64,000 nt of DNA from Eublepharis macularius. Taxonomy: Eukaryota; Chordata; Lepidosauria; Squamata; Eublepharidae. Shown here piece by piece: positions 35,759 to 46,899 of the stretch. The first letter of the stretch is position 1. Each line of letters starts with the position of its first letter. The stretch lies in contig NC_072790.1 in the NCBI RefSeq assembly GCF_028583425.1, forward strand, positions 12,568,552 through 12,632,551, given 5' to 3'. The notes beneath the pieces are model-generated. The model was not told where the DNA came from. It saw only the letters and a program-made list of their open reading frames with translations, and made no database searches. Position numbers and translations under genes: made by a program.

Positions 35759-36046
35759 GGTTGTTGTGAGTTTTCCGGGCTGTATTGCCGTGGTCTTGGC
35801 ATTGTAGTTCCTGACGTTTCGCCAGCAGCTGTGGCTGGCATCTTCAGAGGTGTAGCACCAAAAGACAGAGATCTCTCAGTGTCACAGGCACTGAGAGATC
35901 TCTGTCTTTTGGTGCTACACCTCTGAAGATGCCAGCCACAGCTGCTGGCGAAACGTCAGGAACTACAATGCCAAGACCACGGCAACACAGCCCAGAAAAC
36001 CCACAACAACCATCATTCTCTGGCTGTGAAAGCCTTCGACAGTAAT
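35759..36046 (+). mobile_element. Penelope-like element 3' end, palindromic
   Basis: Two 123-bp arms (35759-35881 and 35889-36011) are near-perfect reverse complements around a 7-nt loop. The right arm continues through gtgaaagccttcgacagtaa, the terminus of the Penelope-like family also present at 43052 and 45737. The left arm lacks that terminus. Confidence 0.85.
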
Positions 36047-36772
36047 ACTTTGATAACATATTTAATGTACATGGATAGAACAGCGTATAGTAAGCTGAGG
36101 TGTCTGTAATAAAGTATATTTCTCACTAAATAAAGGAAATTTGCATTATTGACAGATCACATTTTTGCTTTACCTGATCTCAGATCCACTAGAGGGGCAA
36201 TGCAAAAGGACTGATGTATTCATGGAGTTTGCAAAGCAACTATATATACAAACTATTTGCAAGAACTCCCTTGAGTTCTTGTTTTCAGTAATTGAATACT
36301 GGCAAGTAACCAAAGCCATATAATTCCCAATCCCTAGAGTGATGCTGTAGATTAGTCATGGAAATGGAAGCCAGACAGTTGTGAATAATAGGCTCACCTT
36401 TGCCCTTTGTCTCTTTTGGGTGACCTTAGAGGAGTCACTCAAATGGTAACGGCAATCTCTAAAATTATGGTAATTGCTTCATATCCTCATAGAGTAGTTG
36501 TAAGACCCAATTAACTATAGTATTGGGGGGGGGGGTTATGGCAAAGTTCTCTGTTTGTGTGTGTGTGTTTAATGAATGCACATATAATCTTCTAGCCAAA
36601 AATTTAATGAGCAGCAATTCTGTAGCAGTACTGACAAAGTATTGTGGCAAAATTAATATTGCCAGCTAATTCTGAATTTGAAAAATCTTGCTAAATCAAA
36701 GAAGACCACTTCAAGAAATCCTCCAGATCTATTTCATTCAAGAGGTTCTTCTCTTTCATTTTAATAGGGAAG

Positions 36773-37610
36773 GGGCCTTAGATCAGTGGCAGAGCACACA
36801 ATACCTGGCCCTCCCCTGGCCGGGGGGAGGGAAGTTAAATAAGATGTTCTAAGCAATTGTTTTATTAGATTATAATATACAGTATTAAATAATAGAGGTG
36901 TTATTATAAGAATTATAAGGATATAAGCTAACTAAGTATGTTCCTGGCAGATAATTGTATAATAGGTAAAGCATATAATCAAAATGAATATAAGAAAGGT
37001 GGAAGGAAGCAAATAGTAACATATAGAGTATAAGTTAAATTGATTGACTTATATTGAATGTATACAATGTTTATAGAAGTATTTAGAGTTATGCAGGATA
37101 GTGGACAAATTGATTGTCCCATATTGATGAGACTTGAATGATTAAGCTAGAGAATAGAGAATCAGATAAAATGTTACATTATTAAAGAATATACGTTAGG
37201 AATGTAATACTTAGTTTGACAAGTTAAGTGGGGAAGGGAATAGAGATAGCACTGTGTTATAATAGATAAGCTTAGAAGAGAACGAAAGTGTATGTTTAAT
37301 AGAATAAAGTAAGTTTGAAATAAGTAAGGGGAAAAATAGATAAGGGGTTGGAAAACTGTTGGAAGTCAACAAAAGGGGGGGAAGGGAGGGGGTTAGAATT
37401 GGAATATTTAAAGGGAATGGATTGTAATGAATAATAATTTGATTTCTAATCCAATAAAAATTTATTTAAAAAAATACCTGGCCTCTCCACCTGAACAAAC
37501 GGATAGATGAGAAATATCTTTGTCCGAGGACGCTGCAAGATTTGATAGTCATTGAAAGGAATACTGGGAGAGATGGATTAATGCTTTGACTCAGCAGAAA
37601 ACAGAGTCTT
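36773..37610 (+). repeat. tRNA-derived SINE split by an L1
   Basis: 36773-36810 has ggccttagatcagtggcaga, a tRNA-like 5' part. 37484-37610 continues tctccacctgaacaaacgga through gacgctgcaagatttgatag. Both sides share the L1 target duplication. Confidence 0.7.
36811..37472 (+). mobile_element. L1 LINE 3' UTR
   Basis: AT-rich insert ending ctaatccaataaaaatttat and A-rich tail, between an 11-bp duplication aatacctggcc at 36800-36810 and 37473-37483. No coding part remains. The ggttggaaaactgttggaag segment recurs in the L1 copy at 18.3-19.3 kb. Confidence 0.85.
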
Positions 37611-37970
37611 CCAGCTTGTATCCTATAGCTGAGCTTGAGTGGTACAGTTGGGTTGGAGAGGGCATGAACATTCTCCCTTCTACCATGCATGCAGTCAGCT
37701 TTCCATGTGAATCAGGCCCTCCCCATGAATACTTGATTATACAAAGGCCTGCTTCACATGAAAAGAAAGCCAAAAATTGTACAGACTGTTCTCTATGCTA
37801 ATAGACACCTTCTGGGCACTGTGTGAATTAGGTGAGGGGTTTGCATCATTTCTACAATATTTTCAGTTCAGACCCCACCAGACTGTGTGTGAAAGGTGGG
37901 GCATTATCTCTAGAAAGCGATAATTCATTGCCTTGCATTGGATTCAGACTCTTCCAGTCCACCCTATCTA

Positions 37971-38225
37971 CAATAATAACAATAACATTTGATTTATATA
38001 CCACCCTTCAGGACAACTTAACACCCACTCAGAGCAGTTTACAAACTATGTTATTAGTATCCCCACAACAAAACACCCTGTGAGGTGGGTGGGGCTGAGA
38101 GAGCTCCAGAGAGCTGTGACTGACCCAAGGTCACCCAGCTGGCTTCAAGTGGAGGAGTGGGGACTCAAACCCAGTTCTCCAGATTAGAGTCCCACGCTCT
38201 TAACCACTACACCAAACTGACTACA
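37971..38225 (-). repeat. Sauria-type tRNA SINE
   Basis: On the minus strand: gtcagtttggtgtagtggtt, B box gggtttgagtcccc, ctcctccacttgaagccagc, and a tail ending ggtggtatataaatcaaatg then GTTATT repeats. It is the same family as 16038-16292. Confidence 0.88.
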
Positions 38226-38875
38226 AGAGTTCTTTGCCGCTGCCAGCTGGGTTTGCAAGCGGCAATGTGTTCCTTATCTTTGCCAATGCAGTTGCCGTTG
38301 AACAGTGGAGTCCTCACAGCTCGGATATGAAGAGTCCCTACTTTTTTCAATGGGCAGTAGTCCCAGAAGGCAATGCCCAGCCATCTGAGCTGTGATGAAT
38401 CTGAAGTCTATACAACTGTGTAGCGAAACTACAAATAATGTCACATTGGCTATTTATTTAAATGTTTCATTACTGTAATATTACAAGAACCTGCAAGGAG
38501 AAGTAACATTTCACTTCCCTTCCTCCTCTGCTTCTGCTTCCTCTCCTCTTGCTCCAGCTCTCTGACCCTCCCTTCTTCCACAGCTGCTCAAATTCTCCCC
38601 CTCCCATCCCTCCATCCACTCTCCCACCTATTTGCTTACCTTTTCTGCCTCCTCTGTTCTTGAGCCCCTGTGGTCCTCTTGTCCAGTAAGCCCTCCCTGC
38701 TCTGGTGCTCACATAAGCCTCCCAGCAACACACACTGCTGACTATGTCCCCCATCATCCCTTCCCACTCTCTTCCAGGTCATCTTTACTGTGGGTTAATG
38801 AAGCAGCTCAAAATGGTGACCAACATCTAATGAGGTATTCTGGCAAGGTCTTGGGTATTATGAAACATGTGTGTG

Positions 38876-39146
38876 AGTGTGTGTGAGTGAGGTGGGGGGA
38901 GGGTTAGTGCACGTGCAGACATCTCTTCTATGATAACTTTTAAACCTTCCTGATTTTTAAAAGAAAGATTTTGCATTTTTGTACAAACTTAGAATTTCCC
39001 TCATGTTTACAGAAACTTGTCCTGTTGCGCTATTCTGCCCCATTTTCCAGATTTTTTGTTCCATGAAGAGGGACCCCACATAGTAATCAGGAGATGTGCG
39101 CATAGCTGAATGAGATTGTAACCATGTTTTTTACAACAAGAAACTA
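38876..39146 (+). repeat. Left arm of a 7-kb-spaced inverted duplication
   Basis: Reverse complement of 45847-46113 with only a few substitutions and a 4-bp indel. It begins in a GTGTGAG-rich stretch and ends ...ttttttacaacaaga. Confidence 0.9.
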
Positions 39147-39156
39147 GGAACAATGA

Positions 39157-39452
39157 ACTAGAGCCCTGTGGCGCAGAGTGGTAAGCTGCAGTACTGCAGC
39201 CCAAGCTCTGCTCATGACTTGAGTTCTATCCTGGCAGCAACCAGGTTCAGATAGCCGGCTCAAGGTTGACTCAGCCTTCCATCCTTCCGAGGTTGGTAAA
39301 ATGAGTACCCGGGTTCCTGGGGGTAAAGTGTAGATGACTGGGGAAGGCAATGGCAAACCACCCCGAAAAAGTCTGCCAAGAAAACTGCGACGTCCCCCCA
39401 TGGGTCAGTAATGACTCGGTGTTTGCACAGGGGACTACCTTTAGGAAGTAAT
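39157..39452 (+). repeat. tRNA-derived SINE (second type), full length
   Basis: Head tagagccctgtggcgcagag with gagttctatcctgg in the B-box place. The body has gccggctcaaggttgactca and aaggcaatggcaaaccaccc, and it ends caggggactacctttaggaa. It is well preserved. Confidence 0.88.
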
Positions 39453-40935
39453 TAATATGTGCCTCAGGGGACATTCACCAACCCATTCGGCCTTCTAGTT
39501 GTAATCATTTGCTACATTGCTGGTTTTAAAAGTAAGATTGCTTGACCATTTTTTAAAGAGCCGTGGATATTCTTCAAATATTCTGAATTTCACTGTTTGC
39601 CTTAAAACTTAGCACAAGGCCTATGGAGATAGAGATATTAACACATCACACATCCTGCTTTTTCTCTTTATGCATTCCAGTTATCCATCTGCCCTTTGGC
39701 TAACTCTGGGTTCTGGGGTTTCATGCCTGTGAGAGCTCCATAAATCATACCAGCCCTTGTGCTGATGAGTTAGTGTTCTTTTCGACAATTGTTTTAAAGT
39801 GACTACTTATGGCTAGCTCTGGTTATTCCATTACAAGGGGAATTAAAGCTTCAGGAAGCATCTTTCAAGGATGCTTGATGCTACATTTTGTCACCTAGAG
39901 TGGTAATTTGCCATTGTAAAAACATTACAAAGTGCAACCATTATTCGTTATTCAAGATGCTGCAGCAAAATTATGTCATGCATTTGGCAAGGGGAGGGAG
40001 GAGGGGGTAGGGAAAAGATTTGTGGGAAAATTGCATCCTAGCCACCCACAATCCCCCATGCAATACACTTGCAAAAGCACTAAATGAAACATGGAATAAA
40101 GCTAATCTTGAGCTAACCATATGGTGTATTTCTGCAGGAGCAAAGGGCACTTCTAGCAATGGAGGCGGGGGAATCTGATCAATTCCACACACCTTCTACT
40201 GAGTACCTCTACGCTGCACCCAACACTATACAAGGAGCGCTCCATGGTCAGTGGGAGCAGGGAGGCAAAATCTATTTCCTGAGCAGAACTCCAGTTGTGG
40301 GCTATATGGTTCTACCTCTTGAGTTGGTCAAACTTAGAATTTGGAAACAGAACGATGGTTGGAGATAGATGTTCTGCCATTTTTCTATTGGAAAGATTTT
40401 TATATTTAGGTTTCTTGGTTTGAAACTATAGTTATGTGAAACCTTTATAGTAACACAGCAGAGTAACAGCAGAGTTGTTTAGGCAGAAGCGTTTAAACCC
40501 TTAAAATGTGCATTAATTAGTCTTCAGACAAAAATCATAGAAAGATACAACTTACAGTTTTATTGAAGTAGATTCCTTCCATAGCAATATCTTGTAGTAA
40601 AAGGGAAAGATCCTAATCTAAAGAGTTACATTCCCTAATTCTAAACCACGGCCTGAAAACTAGGCAGCGAGGCTGAAAGTGTGGGGTCTGTGGATGAGGC
40701 CTTCATGGCGGAGCATGGAGGGTTACATCCTTCTCTTTGAAAAGCCACGAGGCAAGAGAGAGATCCTCCCAAGCGGCATAGAGACAAAGAGTCAGAATGG
40801 AGGCATTCCCACCTTAGACAAAAGAGTGGCAGATTGCTAGACCCACGTGTATGTTCAGAGAGAGCTGCAGCATCCCTCAATGTCCAAGACATGCTGAGTC
40901 GCCTATTCCAACATTTTCAAATGTTTTCTTCCTTG

Positions 40936-40959
40936 TGTGTGTGTGTGTGTGTGTGTGAC
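40936..40959. repeat. GT microsatellite
   Basis: Eleven to twelve GT dinucleotides directly before the 5S-derived SINE. Confidence 0.95.
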
Positions 40960-40960
40960 C

Positions 40961-41138
40961 CCTGCTGGGGTTTTCAAGGCAAGAGACCAACAGAGGGCTT
41001 TTTTTTTTTGCCATTTCCTGCCTCTGCATAGATATCCTGGTCTTCCTTGGTCGTCTCTCATCCAAGTACTAACCAGGGCCAATCCTTACTTTCCAAGCTC
41101 TGATGGGATCAGCTTGCCTGGGCCATCCTAGTCCGGGT
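40961..41138 (-). repeat. 5S rRNA-derived SINE
   Basis: The minus strand reads gatcccatcagagcttggaa, ..actggttagtacttggatgag.. (with a doubled-C variant) and agacgaccaaggaagaccag. This is the internal promoter half of 5S rRNA (GGTTAGTACTTGGATGGGAGACC), diverged, joined to a non-5S body. It is a retroposed SINE, not a functional rRNA gene. Confidence 0.75.
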
Positions 41139-41932
41139 ATTTTCTTCCTTAGATCTTAATAAAGTTGTGAGATCACTGTAGACTCCATGTAAATAGGTTG
41201 GCAGGACCTATTACAAAACGTTAATATTCCTTAATATGACTGTGGATCTCTCTTCAGTGGGGATTAACTGTTTGGAAATACCCTCTCTGTGTCTAGGGTT
41301 GCCACTTACGTGTTATCAGCAGACATTTTCCCTCTTTTGCTGTAGCCCTCCTACTGCTTTCCTCTGAGAAGCAAGAGGGAAATGGGGAGAAGGGTGATGG
41401 TCCTTTTCTTCCAGCTGAGAGAACCCACACTGCCTCCTATAAATTTGGGAACTAGGTTTGTTTTGAAATGTAAACCTCCCCCTCAGTCGCTAGATGTTCT
41501 TATGGTAGAGAATGTAAAGACTTTGGGTTTTCTGCCATGAGGTAAGTTTTGTGGTAAGGACTGAGAGATCACTAAATCAGGAGGTTTATACAAATAACAA
41601 AGGTTTATTTATGTGCAAGTTGTTCTTTTAAAGAACAGAGCAGCAGCCTAGGTCTTCCAATATTCAAAGGAGAAACCTGGGTGAGGGTCATAAATTTAAG
41701 ATAATTAAAGTTTAAATTGTGATTTTAATTCCCTTTAATACTTTCAAGTGCAAGCAGGTTTTCACTGACGAGCCCCCAAGAGTCATATTAAAGGCTATGA
41801 GGGCTGCTCATCATTCAAGAGAGTCCTCACAAGTCTGTACTCTCCCAGAGGTAGAGTTAAACCACTCTACCACAGTATCAGGTAGAGCTATACAGAAAAC
41901 TGTTTACTCACTCATGAGGCAGACCTGGGGGG

Positions 41933-42068
41933 ATTCCGCATGATCAATTTTGATCGGACTTTCTGAGCAGTCATGCCACGGTGGAGTCCTACGAATCCAC
42001 TTCTCCCCGATTCCACATTAGGCTTTTGTTTCGCACATTTCATCGGCTCAAAGTCCATCATGCGGAAT
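41933..42068. mobile_element. MITE-like inverted-repeat element
   Basis: Terminal ATTCCGCATGAT and ATCATGCGGAAT are exact inverted repeats. The interior pairs only partly. The same end motif recurs once at about 42750 (attccgcatgattaaaa), so a larger composite cannot be excluded. Confidence 0.5.
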
Positions 42069-42149
42069 TTTTGACAGGATAAAAATCGATTCCTCATCGC
42101 TTTTTCCGGGGAAAGTGTTGAATGATGCACATCTTCATCCCTCCCCCCC

Positions 42150-42245
42150 CAAACGTTGCTACACATAAACGTTGCATCAAACCAACACATTAGAAAAACA
42201 TTCTCACAAAAAAATGTTGCTACACATAAACGTTGCATCAAATAA
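42150..42245. repeat. Short direct repeat, 60-bp spacing
   Basis: The 27-mer starting gttgctacacataaacgttg occurs at about 42155 and again near 42215. It lies among undefined sequence. Confidence 0.7.
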
Positions 42246-43051
42246 ACATATTGGATAGGCCAGAGCACTTCCCGCCGATATTGTGGAAGAGTATTGGCTA
42301 TTGACATTTGGAGGGAAAATTGTAACCAATGATCCCACATCTATCTTCCACGCTTTCTTCGTGAGCGGTGTGGTTTAGTGATAGGTGTTGTGTTGAGGAC
42401 GGTCTCTTTCTCCCTCCGTGAAATGCCTAGACCACTAGTTGAACGCTGAAGTCCCTCCATCACACTTTCACTCTACCTCAGAAGCTGTCAGCTGTCAGCG
42501 AGCAACAAGTAACAAATTTGTCGTGTTGTAAAATGGACCCATTATTGGTCAGCTGTTGTCATGTGACACAGGATATGTTTCTGCATAGATTTGTAGAAAC
42601 GTTGCAACGTTTTTTAACTTTTTTTTAAAAAAAAAGAGGGGAAGGGAAAGGGTAGTGGGTGTAGCTTAGAAAACATGATTGTCCAATCAAATTAAGTTGA
42701 TTCGAAGGGCGAGAGAAAAGAGCAAGGGTGGGGAGAACATCGGATAAAGAATTCCGCATGATTAAAACCCCTAATCTGCTGCGCATGGACAAATAAGTCG
42801 GGGGAAAGCAGGATGGAAAAAAAATGGACAAAACGTGCAGTGACTTTGAATCTGCTGCTAGGATTGCCTTCCCACGTGTGGAAACACAAGAAAAAATCGA
42901 GGTCATTTAGAAGCTGAAGCAGGGAAAAACATTTGTGCAAAATCACCCCTGATCTAACTGCTGCTGTGTTTCCCTCCAGCATTCCATTCCCCCGCTCTGA
43001 AAGGTGATTGGATGCTGGGTAGCATTCCCATAGACTCAGGGTTGAAACAGC

Positions 43052-43870
43052 TGAATGTCTCAATATATTGTCAAAGGCTTTCACGGCCGGAGAACGATGG
43101 TTGTTGTGGATTTTCTGGGCTGTATCGCCGTGGTCTTTGCATTGTAGTTCCTGACGTTTCACCAGCAGCTGTGATTGGCATCTTCAGAGGTGTAGCACCG
43201 AAAGACAGAGATCTCTCAGTGTCAAACTGTGGAGGAGATGTTAGCAGATAATTTATATCTACTCAGGAAAGTCGGTTTGGGTTGTGTCATCCTGTAAGAG
43301 TTTCCCAGGGTGTGGAATGCTAATGGAATGCTAATGCTTCACTGTATCCTGAGGAGGTTCTTTTGCATATGGATTGGTGCTTGATATGCTAATCTTATCC
43401 GCAGGGCTATTGTAAGATGTAGAGTATTTTGTTAGCCTGGGTTTTTTCAGGACTGGAAACCATGCTCTATTCATTCTTAAAGTCTCTTCTTTCCTGTTGA
43501 AGTTGTGCTTATGCTTATGAATTTCAGTGGCTTCCCTGTGCAATCTGACAAAGTAGTTGGAAGTGTTGTCCAGTATTTTAGTGTCCTGGAATAAGATACT
43601 GTGTCCTGTTTGAGTTAGGCTATGTTCAGCTGCTGCTGATTTTTCAGGTTGGCCAAGTCTGCAGTGTCTTTCATGTTCTTTTATTCTTGTTTGGATGCTA
43701 CGCTTTGTGGTCCCGATGCAAACTTGTCCACAGCTGCAGGGTATGTGGTATACTCCTGCAGAGGTGAGGGATCTCTACTGTCTTTTACTGATCATAGCAT
43801 CTGTTGACCCACCAGAAAAATACAACAGATGCTACGATCAGCAAAAGACAGTCAACAGCATCTGTTGACC
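43052..43870 (-). mobile_element. Penelope-like element 3' part with GIY-YIG endonuclease remnant
   Basis: On the minus strand from 43760 it encodes GVYHIPCSCGQVCIGTTKRS, then RIKEHERHCRLG, with GIY-YIG-type VY..C spacing. The YIG triad has become CIG. Next come LHREATEIHKHKHNFNRKEE and a non-coding 3' end with gaaacgtcaggaactacaat, terminating gcctttgacaatat at 43052. The RT is missing. At the truncated 5' side, 43778-43808 and 43824-43853 are inverted copies of the same element segment, and a 35-bp direct repeat follows. Confidence 0.85.
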
Positions 43871-45257
43871 CACCAGAAAAATACAACAGAGGAAATAACA
43901 TTCCATGAGTTGCGATGTCAGTTCCTGTGAAAATCCAGAAGTGACATCATAGCCACACCACAACATTCTAGTCACGCACCAAATCTCTTTACCATAGAAC
44001 TTTCAGGTATTCCTAGAGCATTGCATTGTGGTCATGATGTCACTTCTGAGTTTTTGCTGGAGGTGATGTCGTAATGGACGAGATGCTGTTTTTCAAGAAT
44101 TCTCTATTTGCAGGAGCAAATAGAGTAACCCCACCTATAGCTCTGTTTAAGTATCCTCCAGATTTTGGGGGAGATGACCCTACTAGATGATGGTTTCTAA
44201 TAAGAATTAGATTCTGATCCCCATTTTGATACCTCCTAAACAAGAAAGGATATAAGCAGCAGTTCCCCCCCCCACAAATGGCGAAAACATATGTCTTATA
44301 ACATAGTACAGACATACTGTGAAGAGCCATTTCCAATTTTAGGACTCCTTAGTGTGTCCTTATTAATGTATACTTCCCTTAATACTTTGCATGCTTACAG
44401 TGAACTTTGGAGTAAAATAACTTCTAAGCAAAGGGGTGAACCTTCTTTTAGATTTTTTCCCTCAGTAACACATTAAGGTGGGATGTTTACTTCAGTCACA
44501 TAGATACAAAAATCCTCTTCTCTGATAAGTTTGCAGTGAATATTCCTCTACTTGTATTATAATTTGCTACCAGATTGCAAGCAGTATCTTTGAATGCTTG
44601 AATTTTTTTTTTATTGAGGATGTAAAATATTCTAAATTGTGCTGCAAATGCTTGTAAGTTCTTGCCCTGCTTCTCTGTAACTGTCCCTCTGTCTGCCCAA
44701 TCCATCCAAAATAATAATAATAATAAACTTACAAAAAGGGTGCTATAGCAATGGAAATGTAACGAGGGCTCAGAGTCAGAACTCAAGGACAAAAGACAGT
44801 GAAGTCAAGGAAGCAAAGTTAGCCAGGAGGGAGGGAAGTAAAGTGAAGAACTGCCAGATTCAGAGCATTTATTCCATCGATTTGGTCTTCAGGCTGCATT
44901 CTAGAGCATTTTGCTTGAATTGTCATCTTCTGTTTGTTTTCCACTAGCTCCCATAATGAACTTTAAGAGAGAGTAATTGAAGAGATGAGCAGTTATCTAA
45001 AGTGGAGTTATTGTAGAAGAATGCGTCTGTTTTCAGATGAACTACCCATAGACCTCAGCATTCTCTTGGTGAGCTCATTGTGAGCTCACCAAGTGAGCGA
45101 TTTTGGTGAGCAATTTTGAATTCTCCCTTGAGTGCCTGATACTCCTTTCATGTTTTCATCTTGCTATGATACATGTATGTGTTCTCTTTTAACAATTTTA
45201 GTATTAAAGGCAATCTGAAAAACACTCCATTTCATTGTGCGTCCTAGAAATGTTTAT

Positions 45258-45440
45258 TAAGGTTGCCTAGAGATTTCCCAGAATTACATCTGGTCGCCGG
45301 AATACAGAGATTAATTTCCTTGGAGGAAATGGCTACTTTGGAGGGCATAATCTATAGCATTATAACCCACTGAGGTCCCTCCCTTTCCCTAACCCCACCA
45401 TCCCCATGTTCTACCCACCAGTCGCTAGGAATTTCACAGT
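45258..45440 (-). mobile_element. hAT-like MITE, partial
   Basis: Plus strand reads aaggttgcctagagatttcc, then gaggaaatggctactttgga and cactgaggtccctccctttc. This is the GTTGCCA family in the orientation opposite to 34042, with its far end lost. Confidence 0.6.
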
Positions 45441-45736
45441 ACAGAAATGGTGAGTTGTTGCTCAAAGCAGTTTATCAGACTATTGAAAACCAACTGGAAC
45501 ATAACATATCAAAGCAATGACCAAACACATCTTCTCACAACAAGCAAAATCCATTTGAACTATAGGTCTTTACACTACTGTTTTAAACTGAACAAGAGGC
45601 AACCCATACTTTTCCTGGCAGCTCACTCTATAGAGGCAGAGCCATCATAGAAAAAAATGTTTCCTGGCAATCACAGAATCCATCTCCTTTAAAGTGTGTG
45701 TGTGGATGTGTGCAAACATTGAGATTTGTTTCGATG

Positions 45737-45822
45737 TATTGTCGAAGGCTCTCACGGCCAGAGAACGATGGTTCTTGTGGGTTTTCCGGGCTGTATTGCC
45801 ATGGTCTTGGCATTGTAGTTCC
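45737..45822 (-). mobile_element. Penelope-like element terminal fragment
   Basis: Plus strand gtattgtcgaaggctctcac through cttggcattgtagttcc is the 3' terminus of the family at 43052. It is cut at 45822, about 25 bp before the right arm of the inverted duplication. Confidence 0.85.
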
Positions 45823-45846
45823 TTATAAATCCAGCAGGCAGATCTT

Positions 45847-46113
45847 GTTGTAAAAAACATGGTTACAATCTCATTTATTCAGCTATGTGCACATCTCCTG
45901 ATTACTATGTGGGGTCCCTCTTCATGGAACAAAAAATCTGGAAAATGGGGCAGAATAGCGCAACAGGACAAGTTTCTGTAAACCTGAGGGAAATTCTAAG
46001 TTTGTACAAAAATGCAAAATCTTTCTTTTAAAAATCAGGAAGGTTTAAAAGTTATCATAGAAGAGATGTCTGCACGTGCACTAACCCACCCCCCACCTCA
46101 CTCACACAAACCA
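45847..46113 (-). repeat. Right arm of a 7-kb-spaced inverted duplication
   Basis: Starts tcttgttgtaaaaaacatgg and ends ctcactcacacaaa. It is the reverse complement of 38876-39146 at roughly 97 percent by eye. Confidence 0.9.
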
Positions 46114-46899
46114 ATATCCTATGTACTACAACCCAGATTCAAACAACCTCCATAGCTATTTCCTTTTATAAATTGTGCAGAAGTCATTTAATATTTATAT
46201 TTTTAGTTAAAAGCAGCCATGGTGGTGGGAGGGATCAAATCAGTACAGTTGAAGGAGGATTCTGTTATTTGATTATCAAAGCAAGTATTATTCCCCTTAA
46301 GTAAGGAGAGAGGGGGGGCAGTGACCCCACACCCTCCATGACATCCCACAGCTTGGCTTTATTTAGGTCTGTCTTACCCCTTGTGTGCTAGTAAGGTAAT
46401 GGGCAGGGTGCGGCATAGGTAGGGCTGTCAGACCTTGTGCTATGGCAAGAGGCCTCCCATTGGCAGCCTTTCAATGAAATTAGGGTTGCCAGGTCCCCTT
46501 ACCCTCCCAGTGGGAGGAGGGGACCCGGCGCTTACTTTGCACGCACGCTTCCAAGAAGTGACAATTAGTGCAGAAGAATCTTTAATAATAGTATAACCCC
46601 TACACATTTTGCATGCAGGTTTGTTAGGGGGATCTACCAAATAATACAAAATATAAAAATATATTCTAGTGTGGTTCCATTTAATTTTTTGACATAAAGA
46701 GAAATACAGTTCAGAGTTAAACACAAAACATAACTTTGTAGGGCATTTAAGGACATAGGAATGTGAGCTGGCTGAGAATATTGTACCATGTTCATCCCCT
46801 GAGTTTACCAATGTATGTTTAGACCACCTCCCCGCAAGTCTTTTCTTATTTGTCATCTTGAGCCACAAGGAAAGTTGCGACATAAATAAGTTAAATATT

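Noticed and set aside
41028..41138. Functional 5S rRNA gene
   Set aside because: Only part of 5S is present, diverged and fused to a SINE body.
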